Positions 1-8,793 of a stretch of 64,000 nucleotides of DNA are shown one piece after another. The notes under the pieces are model-generated. The model saw nothing but the letters and a program-made list of their open reading frames with translations, was not told where the DNA came from and ran no database searches. Origin of the DNA: Prostheceraeus crozeri. Taxonomy: Eukaryota; Platyhelminthes; Polycladida; Euryleptidae. The number at the start of each line of letters is the position of its first letter. The first letter of the stretch is position 1. The stretch lies in contig CAJQUW010000568.1 of the NCBI GenBank assembly GCA_907163375.1, forward strand, positions 100,801 to 164,800. The letters run 5' to 3'. A program made the position numbers and the translations under genes.

Positions 1-275
1 AATTTTTCGTTTAATGATTTATCATTAAGTTTAAGCAACTTTAATTCATTCATCAGTGGAACCATAACATCGTTTATATATTTTTCCTTTAAGTCATTGA
101 TTTGTGTATCAACATATTGTTTATTTGTTAACTCTGTATTTTGTTGCGGAAGAATAGAAAGATGCAATGGACCAGATAAAACGTCTCCAGTTTTCATGAT
201 ATAATTTTCTATCTCTATTTCTAATTCACGATTATTCGGGATATATGCACCTCCACCAACATTTGGTAACATCAT
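1..275 (-). CDS. Fibre-like protein, N-terminal part (runs off the left edge)
   Basis: This frame is open for 91 codons on the minus strand from a double ATG (275-270) to the window edge. Residues 27-59 contain MKTGDVLSGPLHL, then a short gap, then TNKQYVDTQI. That arrangement matches the phage tail-fibre/collar repeat GD-x-(M/L)-(T/S)-GPL...(A/N)(T/N)K-x-YVD-x-(Q/I), a trimeric fibre building block known mainly from caudoviruses. A coiled-coil-like stretch follows. The role inferred is a virion spike or fibre for attachment. The gene is divergent from the zinc-finger gene at 381 across a 105-bp AT-rich spacer, and is preceded by the same kind of TTTAAAA-ATG context as the other genes. The family is recognised by motif only; the C-terminal receptor part cannot be seen. 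Confidence 0.7.
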   Translation of the reverse strand, partial: MMLPNVGGGAYIPNNRELEIEIENYIMKTGDVLSGPLHLSILPQQNTELTNKQYVDTQINDLKEKYINDVMVPLMNELKLLKLNDKSLNEK

Positions 276-380
276 TTTTAAACAATAAAAATAAAATTTT
301 TTCTGATTATAAAAAATACATAAATTATAAAAATACATAAATTATAAAAAATAAAATTTTTCCTAATAAAAATAAAAAAA
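276..380. promoter_or_regulatory. Divergent AT-rich promoter region
   Basis: This spacer separates the fibre-like gene (leftward) from the zinc-finger gene (rightward). It has three near-copies of a TACATAAATTATAAAAA segment and runs of A and T up to both start codons. Divergent transcription from here is inferred from gene orientation; no defined factor site is recognised. Confidence 0.35.
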
Positions 381-1247
381 ATGGAAATGACTCAAATTTG
401 TCAAGTTTGCAATATGCGTTTTTTAAATCAAACACTATTATATTCTCATATGAAAAACACACCATGTGGTATGCATATGAATCAATTACAACCTAATAAT
501 AGTATTCAACCTAATAATAGTATTCAGAATAATATTCAACCTAATAATAGTATTCAGTATAATAATATTCAATCAGAGCAACCATTACAAAGATTAAAGC
601 ATTTATTTATTTCAGATAAAGAACAAAATCTTTATACTGCTAGAATAAATACACCTAGGCAAAATACACCTAGGCAAAATAATAATAATCCTTTTGTTCA
701 AAATAATCCTTTTGTTCAAAATAATAATGTAGCACAAAATAATCCTTTTGTTCAAAATAATAATGTAGCTCAAAATAATAATGTAGCTCAAAATAATTAT
801 ATTGATAAAAATCAATTTGTTGAAAGTAATAACAAAAAAATATGTACCGGATGTAATAAAAATATAACATCAAAAAATTTTGCACGTCATTTAAAATTAT
901 GCGAACAACCAGAAGAGGTTAAAAAAAATAAAAAAGATAAATTAAAAGATCAGTTATGTCGTAATTGTAATAAATATTTTACAATTCAAGGAATTACTAA
1001 TCATTATAATTCTTGTATAAGTTCTACAAGACAATGTACAAGTTGTCAAAATACTAAACCTAAGACAGAGTTTTATGATAGTAAATATCAGTGTAAGGAT
1101 TGTTTAAAAGAAAAAGTTAAATGTAGAGGTTGTCAAAAAATTATATTAAAGAAAAATTTTCAGCGACATGTAACACTATGTCCAAAACTTAATCAACATA
1201 ATAATCAACATAATAATAATTTATGTCAAAATAATAATTTATGTTAA
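381..1247 (+). CDS. Asn-rich multi-zinc-finger protein
   Basis: 288 residues starting at an ATG inside AAAAAATGG. A Cys2-His-Cys finger lies at the N-terminus (C7, C10, H23, C29). A low-complexity Asn-rich middle (about residues 35-150) is built from repeated QPNNSIQ, NNPFVQ and NNVAQ units. The C-terminal half has at least three more fingers of the C-x2-C...H-x3-4-C kind (CTGCNKNI, CRNCNKYF, CRGCQKII) and one four-cysteine cluster (CTSCQNTKP). Such fingers bind nucleic acid or protein; a regulatory or DNA-binding role is inferred. The N-terminal finger resembles the one that begins the polymerase downstream. No close family is recognised. The repeated DNA units indicate replication-slippage growth. 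Confidence 0.75.
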   Translation: MEMTQICQVCNMRFLNQTLLYSHMKNTPCGMHMNQLQPNNSIQPNNSIQNNIQPNNSIQYNNIQSEQPLQRLKHLFISDKEQNLYTARINTPRQNTPRQNNNNPFVQNNPFVQNNNVAQNNPFVQNNNVAQNNNVAQNNYIDKNQFVESNNKKICTGCNKNITSKNFARHLKLCEQPEEVKKNKKDKLKDQLCRNCNKYFTIQGITNHYNSCISSTRQCTSCQNTKPKTEFYDSKYQCKDCLKEKVKCRGCQKIILKKNFQRHVTLCPKLNQHNNQHNNNLCQNNNLC

Positions 1248-1263
1248 AATAATAATTTATATT

Positions 1264-1340
1264 AGTATTTCAACTAAAATAGTTGTATTTCAACTAAAAT
1301 AGTTGTATTTCAACTAAAATAGTTGTATTTCAACTAAAAT
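1264..1340. repeat. 20-bp tandem repeat, about 4 copies
   Basis: Units of AGTTGTATTTCAACTAAAAT stand head to tail directly after the zinc-finger gene. Adjacent units create the palindrome CAACTAAAATAGTTG, so the transcript could fold into short stem-loops. A terminator or mRNA-end role is possible but unproven. Confidence 0.8.
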
Positions 1341-1404
1341 AATCTTATATATATTAAAATATTATTTTTTTATAAAGAATAAAATATTATTTTATTAAAA
1401 TATT

Positions 1405-1536
1405 CTTATGCATTCCGGAAGAGAGGAGAGGTATAAAAATACTTCTTTTGAGTATAGGAACAAAAAGTCCGACACATTCCGGAGGTTCTACAGAGGTTAA
1501 AAACACTCATAAGAGTGTAAGAATGCTAGTCCGGAA
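1405..1536. other. Structured, GC-richer intergenic segment
   Basis: A non-coding island of higher GC in very AT-rich surroundings. CATTCCGGA occurs at 1411 and 1475, each followed by a purine-rich stretch and AGAGGT-TAAAAA, giving a degenerate direct repeat of about 60 bp. GCATTC (1410-1415) is complementary to GAATGC (1521-1526). ACACTC-ATAA-GAGTGT (1503-1518) is a perfect 6-bp hairpin. A third TCCGGA lies near 1530. It could be a small structured RNA, a leader of the next gene or a protein-binding array; no known RNA class is recognised. Confidence 0.45.
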
Positions 1537-1580
1537 TCAACAAATAATAACTCCTAAATTTTTTATTTAAAAAATAATAA

Positions 1581-2129
1581 ATGAATAAAAGCGAAAATTT
1601 GGAAGATTTATATTCACCGGTTATAATTAAAAGTGATAAAAGTAATAAAAGTAATCTAAGTCGTCATAAATCTCTTAATGCAATAAACGAAATAATAAAT
1701 AATTATATGAATAACACTGAGTTTCAAGATACACTAACCCCTCAAGATCCGAATCTCAAAGATATTAATAATATTGTAGATAATCCTATATATAATACTA
1801 AATATAATAATAATATAGATAAAAATATATATAATAATAATAATATAGATAAAAATATATATAATAATATAGATAAAAATACATATAATAAAAGATATTT
1901 AGAGACACTACCCCCTAATTCATCTCTTAATAAAAAAATACCACAATCAGATCTTACACGTCTTTGGAATTTTTTAAAATTTCATTGTATAAAAATATTG
2001 TTAGCATGTATTTTAATATTTTTTATTTATCATCTTGTTATATGTATTGGTAATCAATGGGGTTACTTTCTAACAGAGGAACAAAAGAGAATAAATTTTT
2101 ATAAACAAGAAAAAAAAACTTTTGAATGA
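1581..2129 (+). CDS. Asn-rich single-pass membrane protein, unknown family
   Basis: 182 residues. The N-terminal 120 residues are hydrophilic and contain an Asn/Lys/Tyr repeat (NNIDKNIY, residues about 77-104) generated by a short DNA tandem repeat. A hydrophobic segment follows at about 137-157 (IKILLACILIFFIYHLVICIG), then a short charged tail. The predicted topology is one transmembrane helix with a long N-terminal domain. It lies 63 bp upstream of the first ATPase on the same strand. By position and composition it may be a membrane-associated virion or egress protein, but no family is recognised. Confidence 0.6.
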   Translation: MNKSENLEDLYSPVIIKSDKSNKSNLSRHKSLNAINEIINNYMNNTEFQDTLTPQDPNLKDINNIVDNPIYNTKYNNNIDKNIYNNNNIDKNIYNNIDKNTYNKRYLETLPPNSSLNKKIPQSDLTRLWNFLKFHCIKILLACILIFFIYHLVICIGNQWGYFLTEEQKRINFYKQEKKTFE

Positions 2130-2192
2130 TGGAAGACTGAGGAAGATAAGATTAAGGATAAAACTAATAATAAAAATATTAAACAAGGTAAA

Positions 2193-3143
2193 ATGTATCA
2201 AGAAAATTTACATTTCATTGTTTACGGTAAAACTGGAAGTGGTAAGACTACGTTTATTAAAAAATATATAAACCAATATTATAAGGATGAAACAAAAGTA
2301 CATATTTTTTGTATGCATACTTCTGAATGGCCAACTTTTACAAACGTCTATAATGATAAACAATTAGATGAGTTACAAGATATGGAAAGTTTTGCTGGTA
2401 CACCTGAAAATAAATCTTTATTAATTTTAGATGATGTTGCAAGTTTATCAAAACAAAAAAATATGTCAGAAATATTTACAAAAGGAAGACATCAAAATAT
2501 TGAAATAGTTGTATTAGCTCATAAAGCTTGTGATGTAGATAATAAGATTAGAGAAAACATTCAAACATTTTTTACAACTACACAAAATAATGCAGCATTC
2601 TTTAATGATATTAATAAAAATTATAAAATGAATATGCCTTTATCATATTATACACAACATAAATATGGAATAATACGTGTTGACACCATAAGAGGACATA
2701 TGCAAGTATATGATAAAGATTTAAATATATTAGTAGATACCGAACATGAAATCTATAATAACTCTCAAGATTTTGATATTAGAATGTATGCAAATGCAAA
2801 ACATTTATCAAATCAAGTTATAGAACAAATAATTATCTTTTTAGAGTCTGAAGCAAAAGTACCACTAAAAATTATTCCTGATACATTTTATTTTTATTTT
2901 GATCATTATTTAAATGCAAAATTTGGTATACCAATACCTAACAGATTACAAGATAATGAAACATTAAACTATTTAAAAATTGCAATAAATGATGTTAGAA
3001 ACGGTTTAAGAAAAGCAACCCCAATAATATCTGATGTTAAATCTACATTTTCTGATGCTAAATCTACATTTGATGAAGCCAAAAAAACATATAATGATAT
3101 AAAACCATTAATAAATGGCGTAAGTGAAATACTTAATAATTAA
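2193..3143 (+). CDS. A32/FtsK-like P-loop ATPase 1 (packaging-type)
   Basis: 316 residues. Walker A is GKTGSGKT (residues 12-19), Walker B is LLILDD (76-81), followed by TKGRHQN (about 97-102) and a VVLAH strand that fits the sensor position. This layout, with GRH after Walker B, is typical of the A32-like genome-packaging ATPases of NCLDVs, Polintons and adintoviruses in the HerA/FtsK superfamily. A C-terminal extension of about 100 residues is helical and carries a short internal repeat (KSTFSDAKSTFDEAKKTY). The expected role is ATP-driven movement of DNA into the capsid. A second ATPase with the same signature lies at 9,794; having both is unusual, so one may have a different job such as DNA segregation or repair. 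Confidence 0.8.
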   Translation: MYQENLHFIVYGKTGSGKTTFIKKYINQYYKDETKVHIFCMHTSEWPTFTNVYNDKQLDELQDMESFAGTPENKSLLILDDVASLSKQKNMSEIFTKGRHQNIEIVVLAHKACDVDNKIRENIQTFFTTTQNNAAFFNDINKNYKMNMPLSYYTQHKYGIIRVDTIRGHMQVYDKDLNILVDTEHEIYNNSQDFDIRMYANAKHLSNQVIEQIIIFLESEAKVPLKIIPDTFYFYFDHYLNAKFGIPIPNRLQDNETLNYLKIAINDVRNGLRKATPIISDVKSTFSDAKSTFDEAKKTYNDIKPLINGVSEILNN

Positions 3144-3162
3144 ACAAATTTATCATAATCAA

Positions 3163-3187
3163 ACCGAAGGTACTAGGGCTTCGCACG
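3163..3187. repeat. Double-hairpin repeat copy 1 (intergenic)
   Basis: ACC-GAA-GGT is followed by GGGC-TTC-GCAC, which has one mismatch in the second stem. It lies just after the first ATPase gene. It belongs to a dispersed family in this element with two adjacent short stems capped by three-base loops. Confidence 0.65.
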
Positions 3188-3286
3188 ATTTTGCAGATAT
3201 ATTAGTATTTTTTTTTCTCTAAAAATTAAAACAAAAATTCTTTTAAAAAAAACTAAAACACAAATTTTTTCTTTAAAAAATAAAAA

Positions 3287-6200
3287 ATGGAAAAATTTTA
3301 TTGCAACTTATGTAAAAAAAAGTTACAAACAAAAAGAAGTTATCAATCTCATCTACAAAGTAAAATGCATTTACAAAATGTAGAACGAGTTGATGAAGGA
3401 AATATATTAAAATTAAATAGTTATAAAAACTATCTAGAAACATTGCCTACTGATATAAAAGTTAAAAAAATGTTTGATGATTATTCACATTCGGAATATA
3501 AAAAAGTTTTTAATAGTGAAGATGAACATGTATCAGATGGAAGATATTTATTTAGCGATACTGATGAATTTAACGAAATAGATGAATTTGATGAAGCCGT
3601 AACAGATATAAAATATTTATTTAATGAATCGGTTGAATATAATGAAACCGATAAAACTTTTTCTGATATTCTAACCAACTTTTCTAATATATTTAAGAAA
3701 TCTTTCAAATGTTATATGAATGTAGAAGTACTTTATACAAAAAATGGACCTGATGGAATTCCTGAAGAAATAATACAAGGACATTTTACAAAGTCACAAG
3801 AAATTCATAATGTAAATAATATACAACCCATATTTGAATCGATGATACTTAAATTAGAAAATTGTATAATTGAAGCCCAGTTACGTGAATCTGGTTGGAG
3901 ATTTGTTAAAATAATATCTAAGAAAATAGTAATTGATAAATATAAAAATAATACTGGTGGTAGTTATGTTCCTTTACCTTTCAGTTCACCTCAATTAATC
4001 AACATAAAAAATGAAGATGATTATTGTTTTCTGTGGAGTATTATAGCACATTTACATCCTGCAAAATATCATAAAGAAAGACTAAGTCATTACAATAAAG
4101 AAGAATACATAAGTGAATTTGATCTTTCTGATGGCTTAGATGAATTTCCATATGATTATAATAGGTTAATAAAGTTTCATAAAAAGAATAAAAATTTAAT
4201 AGAAGTAAATGTTTTTGAATTAAATGTGAATTATGTTTCTATTGGTAAAATTACTCCACTTTACTCAGATTCAAAAAAATTTTATTTGAATAATAAAAAT
4301 TTATGTCAATCAGAAATAGTATATAATGATAGAGGAAATTACATGCATCATAATATTTTTTACCAAGGAAATATAATATGTACTGAAAAATTTGAACTTG
4401 TTAAAACACTATCACCAATAATGATTAATCATAATAATTATAAAGGACGTACTGATGATTATAATTACAAATATTCATCTTTATCTTCAGAATACCAACA
4501 AAAATTAGAAAATTTAAATAAAAGTTTACAAAAATGTAAAATAGATTATCAACAACAAACAAAAATGTTACTACAAGAATATCACCATAAATATCAAAAT
4601 AAGATAGAAACAATTCAAAAATTAAATGAAGAAAATAATAAAGAATCGGCTAAAGCCAGAGGAGCTTCGCTCCGATTAAATAAGGAAGAAAATGAAACCA
4701 ATCAAAAAATAAATGAATGTTTAAAAAAATGTCTACAACAATATAAAGAACAATATGATAAAGAATATAGTTATCAGTTACAAATATTAAATCAAAATTA
4801 TTATCAAAATACATTTAATATTACAAAAGAAATTAATGAAACACATGAAATATATAAAGATGAATTTGAAAAACTAGAACAGTCAAAACAACCAGCACAA
4901 GCGAATATATTATATTATCAGGGTCATTTTATATTGTGTAAAGATGTTTCTATATTTACAAAAACTTCAGATAATAAAAATTTTCCTTGTCTTCAATGTA
5001 TGACAAGTTTTAGAACTTTAGAAGAAATGAATAGACATTTGGAGAATTGTCAACAAAACCAAGCAGTTCAAAATACTTTTCCTAAAGATGATTATTTAGA
5101 ATATAATAAATGGTATTTTAAAAATAAAGTACCCTTCACTATTTATTGTGATTTTGAAGCATATAATGTTAATATGACACAAAATCGAACGGAAAGTTCC
5201 AGGGCTTCACCCGATTCTGAAAATTATAATTCTGAAAAAAGTGCGCCTGAAAAAAGTGCGCCTGAAAGAAGTGCACCTGGAAAAAGTTCAACTGAACAAA
5301 GTAAAGAAAAATATTTATTTGAACAAAAACCATTATGTTGGGGAATGTACATTCATTCAAATTATCCTGAATTATTTAAATCAGAATATTTACAATACTA
5401 TGGTGAAGACAGTTCAGAAATGTTTACAAAGAAAGTAGAAGAATTACAAGGACGTTTTTCACAATTGCTTGAAACAAATAAACCAATGATACCATTAACG
5501 GATGAAGAAAGAAAAGAATTTTATGATGAAATAAATTGTTATTACTGTGGAAAAGGTTTTACAAATAAATATAAAACTGGCAGAGGTAGATATATTGATA
5601 AAGTAAAAGATCATGATCATCTAAATGGATTATATAGAGGTGCAGCACATAATTCTTGTAATCTTAATGCTAACAAATTTAAATATAACTTTGTTCCTTT
5701 ATATTTCTACAATGGTTCTAAATATGATTTCCATCTAGTAATGAAAGATTTATTTTCATCTGAAAAATTACAACAACAAAAAATAAATGTACTATGTAAA
5801 CAAGAAAAAGAATATTTTTCAATGCAATTAGGTTGTATTAGAATTTTAGATGCATTTAGATTTTTTACTCCTTATTCATTAGATGTTATGGGAAAAACTT
5901 TGAAATCTGAACAATGTAAAATATTAAATAAATATAATTTAAAACCTTTAAAAGGAATATTTCCGTATGAGTACATAGCCTGCGGCTCACAGTCGAAGAC
6001 TGATATAACTGGAGATTTTAATTCTGTGAATAAAATTATGGAAGAAGAACAACTTCCTCCAATAAATAAATTTAAATCAACATTAAAACAATCACAATTA
6101 TCTGACGAAGACTATGCAGAAGCTGAAAAGAATTGGAGAGAATTAAATTGTAAAACAATGTATGATTATACAATGAAATATCTACAGATAGATGTATTAA

Positions 6201-7855
6201 TACTAGCTGATCTTTTTGAAAACTTTCGTGATATGTGTTTAGAATATTACGGAATAGATCCATGTTATTGTTATTCTACACCAGGTTTAACATGGTTAGC
6301 AGGATTAAAACATACAAATGTTCAAGCCGATGGCTCTAGGACAAAGTCCGTTAAACTTAAACATTATAAAGAAAATACATATGATAAATTATTATTTTTT
6401 GAATCTGGAATTAGAGGTGGTGTTTCATCAGTTTTAGGTAATAGATATGTTAAATGTTATAATAAGAAAGTAAATCCACAAGAATATGGAATAATGAAAC
6501 CTTTATCTCCAGAAGAAAAAGAAAAAATATTAGAAATTTTTCGAACGAAACGAGAAGGAGTAGAACGTGAAAAAGCAATTGATGAATTCATGAGAGAAAA
6601 CTATTTATTATATTATGATTTTAATAGCTTATATTCTTCTTGCATGATACAAGAATTACCAACAGGTGAAATGACATGGTGTAATAATCTAGATTATCAA
6701 AGAACATATGATGGTGAAAATAATTTTGGTTATGTATATGAAGTTGATTTAGTATATCCTGATTATATAAAAGACGCATCAAAATATTATCCTTTCTGTC
6801 CAGAAAACAAAATTCCCAATATAGAAGATTTTTCAGATTATCAAAAATCTATAATGCCGAAAAAATACAGACCAACAAAAAAACTTATGTTAACACAAGG
6901 TAATAAAGGAAAGTATGTTGTTGAAGGAAGAATGCTAGATTGGTATTTAGATCATGGTATGATTCTCACCAAAATACATCGAAAACTAGAGTATAGAAAA
7001 TCTAAATGGTTAAAAAATTATATAGAGTTCAATATTGAAAAACGTAAAATAGCTAAAAGAAATAAAGATGATTTTGGAAACGTTTTCTTCAAATTAATGA
7101 ATAATGCATTTTATGGTAAGACTTTAGAAAATGTGCGTAATAGACAAAATATTGAAATAGTTTATGATAGAGATAGATTTCAAAATTTAACAAGGAAACC
7201 TACATATAAAAGAACTACTAGATTCAGTGATGAACTTTGTGCTGTTCATCTAAGAAGAAGCATTGTAAAACATGATAAGTTTAATTTCATTGGTTTCACT
7301 ATATTAGAATTAGCTAAACTATTTATGTATAGTTTTATATATGATTATTTAGCACCTGCTTATGGCAAAAACTATAAATTACACTTTACAGATACAGATT
7401 CTATTTTCTTAGAATTAACAGTACCATATGGTTCTTCACTTGATGAAGAAATTAATAAAATAAAAGATATCATTCATCCTTCTGATTTATGTAAAGTAAA
7501 AGATGAATTAGAAGGAAATGAAGATTTCATAACAGAAGCTATATTTTTAAAATCTAAATGTTACTGTTATGATACAACTAATAATATTAGGACATCGGAG
7601 ATGTCTTCCAGGGCTTCGCCCGTTAAAACACATAAAACATTGAAAGGAATTTCAAAGGCATCAGTAGCTAATCAAATAACATTTCAAGATTATAAAAATG
7701 CATTATTTAATAATGAAATAAAAACAGCATATAATTATAGACTTAATTCAAAAAAACATAAAATGTATTTAAAAGAAGAACATAAATTAGCATTAGATCC
7801 ATTTGATGATAAAAGAAAAATTTTACCTGATGGAATAACTACTTTACCTTTTTAA
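3287..7855 (+). CDS. polB: Protein-primed-type family B DNA polymerase, multidomain
   Basis: 1,522 residues. In order: a C2H2 finger (C6, C9 to H28); a conserved-looking block INIKNEDDYCFLWSI (about 238-252) as found in Polinton-type polymerases; a coiled coil (about 398-535); a second finger FPCLQCMTSF (about 565-588); exonuclease motif I CDFEA (about 621-625); a Cys/His insertion CYYC...KVKDHDHLNGLYRGAAHNSCNL (about 750-795) like endonuclease VII; Exo II YNGSKYDFH (about 807-815); Exo III Y-x3-YLQID (about 961-968). The polymerase core has YYDFNSLYSSCM (motif A, about 1107-1118), KLMNNAFYGKT (motif B, about 1270) and FTDTDS (motif C, about 1367-1372). All catalytic acidic residues of exonuclease and polymerase are present. 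The start is the ATG at 3,287, because the finger begins at residue 6. The protein should replicate the element's linear genome from a terminal protein primer. Five double-hairpin repeats sit in frame within the gene. Confidence 0.92.
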   Translation: MEKFYCNLCKKKLQTKRSYQSHLQSKMHLQNVERVDEGNILKLNSYKNYLETLPTDIKVKKMFDDYSHSEYKKVFNSEDEHVSDGRYLFSDTDEFNEIDEFDEAVTDIKYLFNESVEYNETDKTFSDILTNFSNIFKKSFKCYMNVEVLYTKNGPDGIPEEIIQGHFTKSQEIHNVNNIQPIFESMILKLENCIIEAQLRESGWRFVKIISKKIVIDKYKNNTGGSYVPLPFSSPQLINIKNEDDYCFLWSIIAHLHPAKYHKERLSHYNKEEYISEFDLSDGLDEFPYDYNRLIKFHKKNKNLIEVNVFELNVNYVSIGKITPLYSDSKKFYLNNKNLCQSEIVYNDRGNYMHHNIFYQGNIICTEKFELVKTLSPIMINHNNYKGRTDDYNYKYSSLSSEYQQKLENLNKSLQKCKIDYQQQTKMLLQEYHHKYQNKIETIQKLNEENNKESAKARGASLRLNKEENETNQKINECLKKCLQQYKEQYDKEYSYQLQILNQNYYQNTFNITKEINETHEIYKDEFEKLEQSKQPAQANILYYQGHFILCKDVSIFTKTSDNKNFPCLQCMTSFRTLEEMNRHLENCQQNQAVQNTFPKDDYLEYNKWYFKNKVPFTIYCDFEAYNVNMTQNRTESSRASPDSENYNSEKSAPEKSAPERSAPGKSSTEQSKEKYLFEQKPLCWGMYIHSNYPELFKSEYLQYYGEDSSEMFTKKVEELQGRFSQLLETNKPMIPLTDEERKEFYDEINCYYCGKGFTNKYKTGRGRYIDKVKDHDHLNGLYRGAAHNSCNLNANKFKYNFVPLYFYNGSKYDFHLVMKDLFSSEKLQQQKINVLCKQEKEYFSMQLGCIRILDAFRFFTPYSLDVMGKTLKSEQCKILNKYNLKPLKGIFPYEYIACGSQSKTDITGDFNSVNKIMEEEQLPPINKFKSTLKQSQLSDEDYAEAEKNWRELNCKTMYDYTMKYLQIDVLILADLFENFRDMCLEYYGIDPCYCYSTPGLTWLAGLKHTNVQADGSRTKSVKLKHYKENTYDKLLFFESGIRGGVSSVLGNRYVKCYNKKVNPQEYGIMKPLSPEEKEKILEIFRTKREGVEREKAIDEFMRENYLLYYDFNSLYSSCMIQELPTGEMTWCNNLDYQRTYDGENNFGYVYEVDLVYPDYIKDASKYYPFCPENKIPNIEDFSDYQKSIMPKKYRPTKKLMLTQGNKGKYVVEGRMLDWYLDHGMILTKIHRKLEYRKSKWLKNYIEFNIEKRKIAKRNKDDFGNVFFKLMNNAFYGKTLENVRNRQNIEIVYDRDRFQNLTRKPTYKRTTRFSDELCAVHLRRSIVKHDKFNFIGFTILELAKLFMYSFIYDYLAPAYGKNYKLHFTDTDSIFLELTVPYGSSLDEEINKIKDIIHPSDLCKVKDELEGNEDFITEAIFLKSKCYCYDTTNNIRTSEMSSRASPVKTHKTLKGISKASVANQITFQDYKNALFNNEIKTAYNYRLNSKKHKMYLKEEHKLALDPFDDKRKILPDGITTLPF
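4648..4673. repeat. Double-hairpin repeat copy 2 (in frame in polymerase)
   Basis: GGC-TAAA-GCC is followed by GGAGC-TTC-GCTCC, a perfect 5-bp second stem. It codes for about AKARGASLR in the coiled-coil region and does not disturb the frame. Confidence 0.75.
5187..5213. repeat. Double-hairpin repeat copy 3 (in frame in polymerase)
   Basis: GAAC-GGAAA-GTTC is followed by GGGC-TTC-ACCC with one mismatch. It encodes about TESSRASPD just after exonuclease motif I. Downstream, an EKSAP unit is repeated several times (5,235-5,290), so this spacer is tolerant of insertions. Confidence 0.7.
5977..6001. repeat. Double-hairpin repeat copy 4 (in frame in polymerase)
   Basis: AGCC-TGC-GGCT is followed by AGTC-GAA-GACT; both stems are perfect although both sequences differ from the GGGC/GCCC type. 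It encodes about ACGSQSKTD between Exo II and Exo III. Confidence 0.75.
6325..6349. repeat. Double-hairpin repeat copy 5 (in frame in polymerase)
   Basis: AGCC-GAT-GGCT is followed by GGAC-AAA-GTCC; both stems are perfect. It encodes about ADGSRTKSV, between the exonuclease and polymerase domains. Confidence 0.75.
7591..7621. repeat. Double-hairpin repeat copy 6 (in frame in polymerase)
   Basis: GACATC-GGA-GATGTC is followed by GGGC-TTC-GCCC; 6-bp and 4-bp perfect stems. It encodes about SEMSSRASPV near the C-terminus, downstream of motif C. Confidence 0.8.
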
Positions 7856-7964
7856 TTTTCTAATTTCTATTTTCTAAATTTAACAATATAACAATATAAC
7901 AATATAACAATATAAAATATTATAAAAATAAAATAAAATAATAATATAAAATTATCATATAAAA
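7856..7964. other. Short intergenic with 9-bp tandem repeat
   Basis: About four copies of AACAATATA at 7,882-7,915 lie between the polymerase gene and the next gene. The rest is A/T runs ending in TATAAAAATGG at the next start codon. Confidence 0.6.
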
Positions 7965-8783
7965 ATGGATAAAGTTAGAGCTGATAATTTTAAAAGAATA
8001 AAACAATTAGACGAATTAATAAAACAAAGAAATATTATGAAAGAAAATCATCTTCAACATAGAATGACAAAAGCTGGTATTCAATCTGATATGTTTGATA
8101 AATTAAAATTAACTGAAGAAGTAAAAACTGATTATGAAAAAACTGTCGAACCATTTAAAAGTCTTGAAAAGGAACTTAATGAAAAACGTGTTGATATAGC
8201 GGATCCTGTACTTAAAACACTATTAGATGACTATGGTTTATTAGAGGCAAACATAGATAAAAAATTACCAAAATCTATGTTATTCGAACATTCTACTTTC
8301 TTTTTAGATAAAAAATTATTTGCAAGATTTTATCTTGGTGGTAAAGAAATATTTCCACAACCTTTACGAGGATTAATTTTTACTCCAGATAAAAAACCTA
8401 TTAGTTTAGATAGAAATTTTGTTGATCTTTTAAGAGGAGCAGATTTAAAAAATTATGCTGTAGAAGATCTAATAAAATATAAAACTATATTAGATAGAGT
8501 TGGCACAGTAAAAACTCTTAGACGTTATAAACAATTAGAAAATTTATTATCAACGGGAGTTAAAGTAGGGAAAGGTTTATCTGAAAAACAGAAAACAGAA
8601 ACAACTGTATTTTTACCAGATGATCCACAAGAATTACTAAATAGATTAAATATTTTAATATCGGCAATAAAAGAAGGACATAATTCTAGTTTCAATGAAA
8701 TTCATGCTATATTGAAAAGACTGTTAGAAAAGAAGATTCTAAATGAAGAGGATTATAAAAGTATAACGAACCGAGTGATCTAG
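7965..8783 (+). CDS. Helical protein of Polinton-like elements, unknown role
   Basis: 272 residues. The first 90 residues are highly charged and predicted helical or coiled coil. A central part holds ARFYLGGKEIFPQP and RGLIFTPDKKP, and the C-terminal 60 residues (DDPQELLNRLNILISAIKEGHNSSFNEIHAILKRLLEKK) form two helices. From memory, proteins with this C-terminal pattern accompany the penton-like gene in Polinton/adintovirus-like elements of cnidarians and insects, but no biochemical role is known to me. It lies between polymerase and the penton-like gene on the same strand, so a structural or core protein is plausible. The last codons and the stop fall inside a double-hairpin repeat, so the C-terminus has been set by that repeat. 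Confidence 0.65.
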   Translation: MDKVRADNFKRIKQLDELIKQRNIMKENHLQHRMTKAGIQSDMFDKLKLTEEVKTDYEKTVEPFKSLEKELNEKRVDIADPVLKTLLDDYGLLEANIDKKLPKSMLFEHSTFFLDKKLFARFYLGGKEIFPQPLRGLIFTPDKKPISLDRNFVDLLRGADLKNYAVEDLIKYKTILDRVGTVKTLRRYKQLENLLSTGVKVGKGLSEKQKTETTVFLPDDPQELLNRLNILISAIKEGHNSSFNEIHAILKRLLEKKILNEEDYKSITNRVI

Positions 8784-8793
8784 GACTTCGCCC
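8769..8793. repeat. Double-hairpin repeat copy 7 (degenerate, at a gene end)
   Basis: ACCGAGTGATCTAGGACTTCGCCCG keeps the outline of the family (CTAG linker, TTC loop, CCCG end) but both stems are imperfect. It supplies the stop codon of the preceding gene. Confidence 0.5.

Noticed and set aside
5169-5438. Small frames on both strands within the polymerase gene
   Set aside because: They arise from the EKSAP codon repeat inside the polymerase reading frame.
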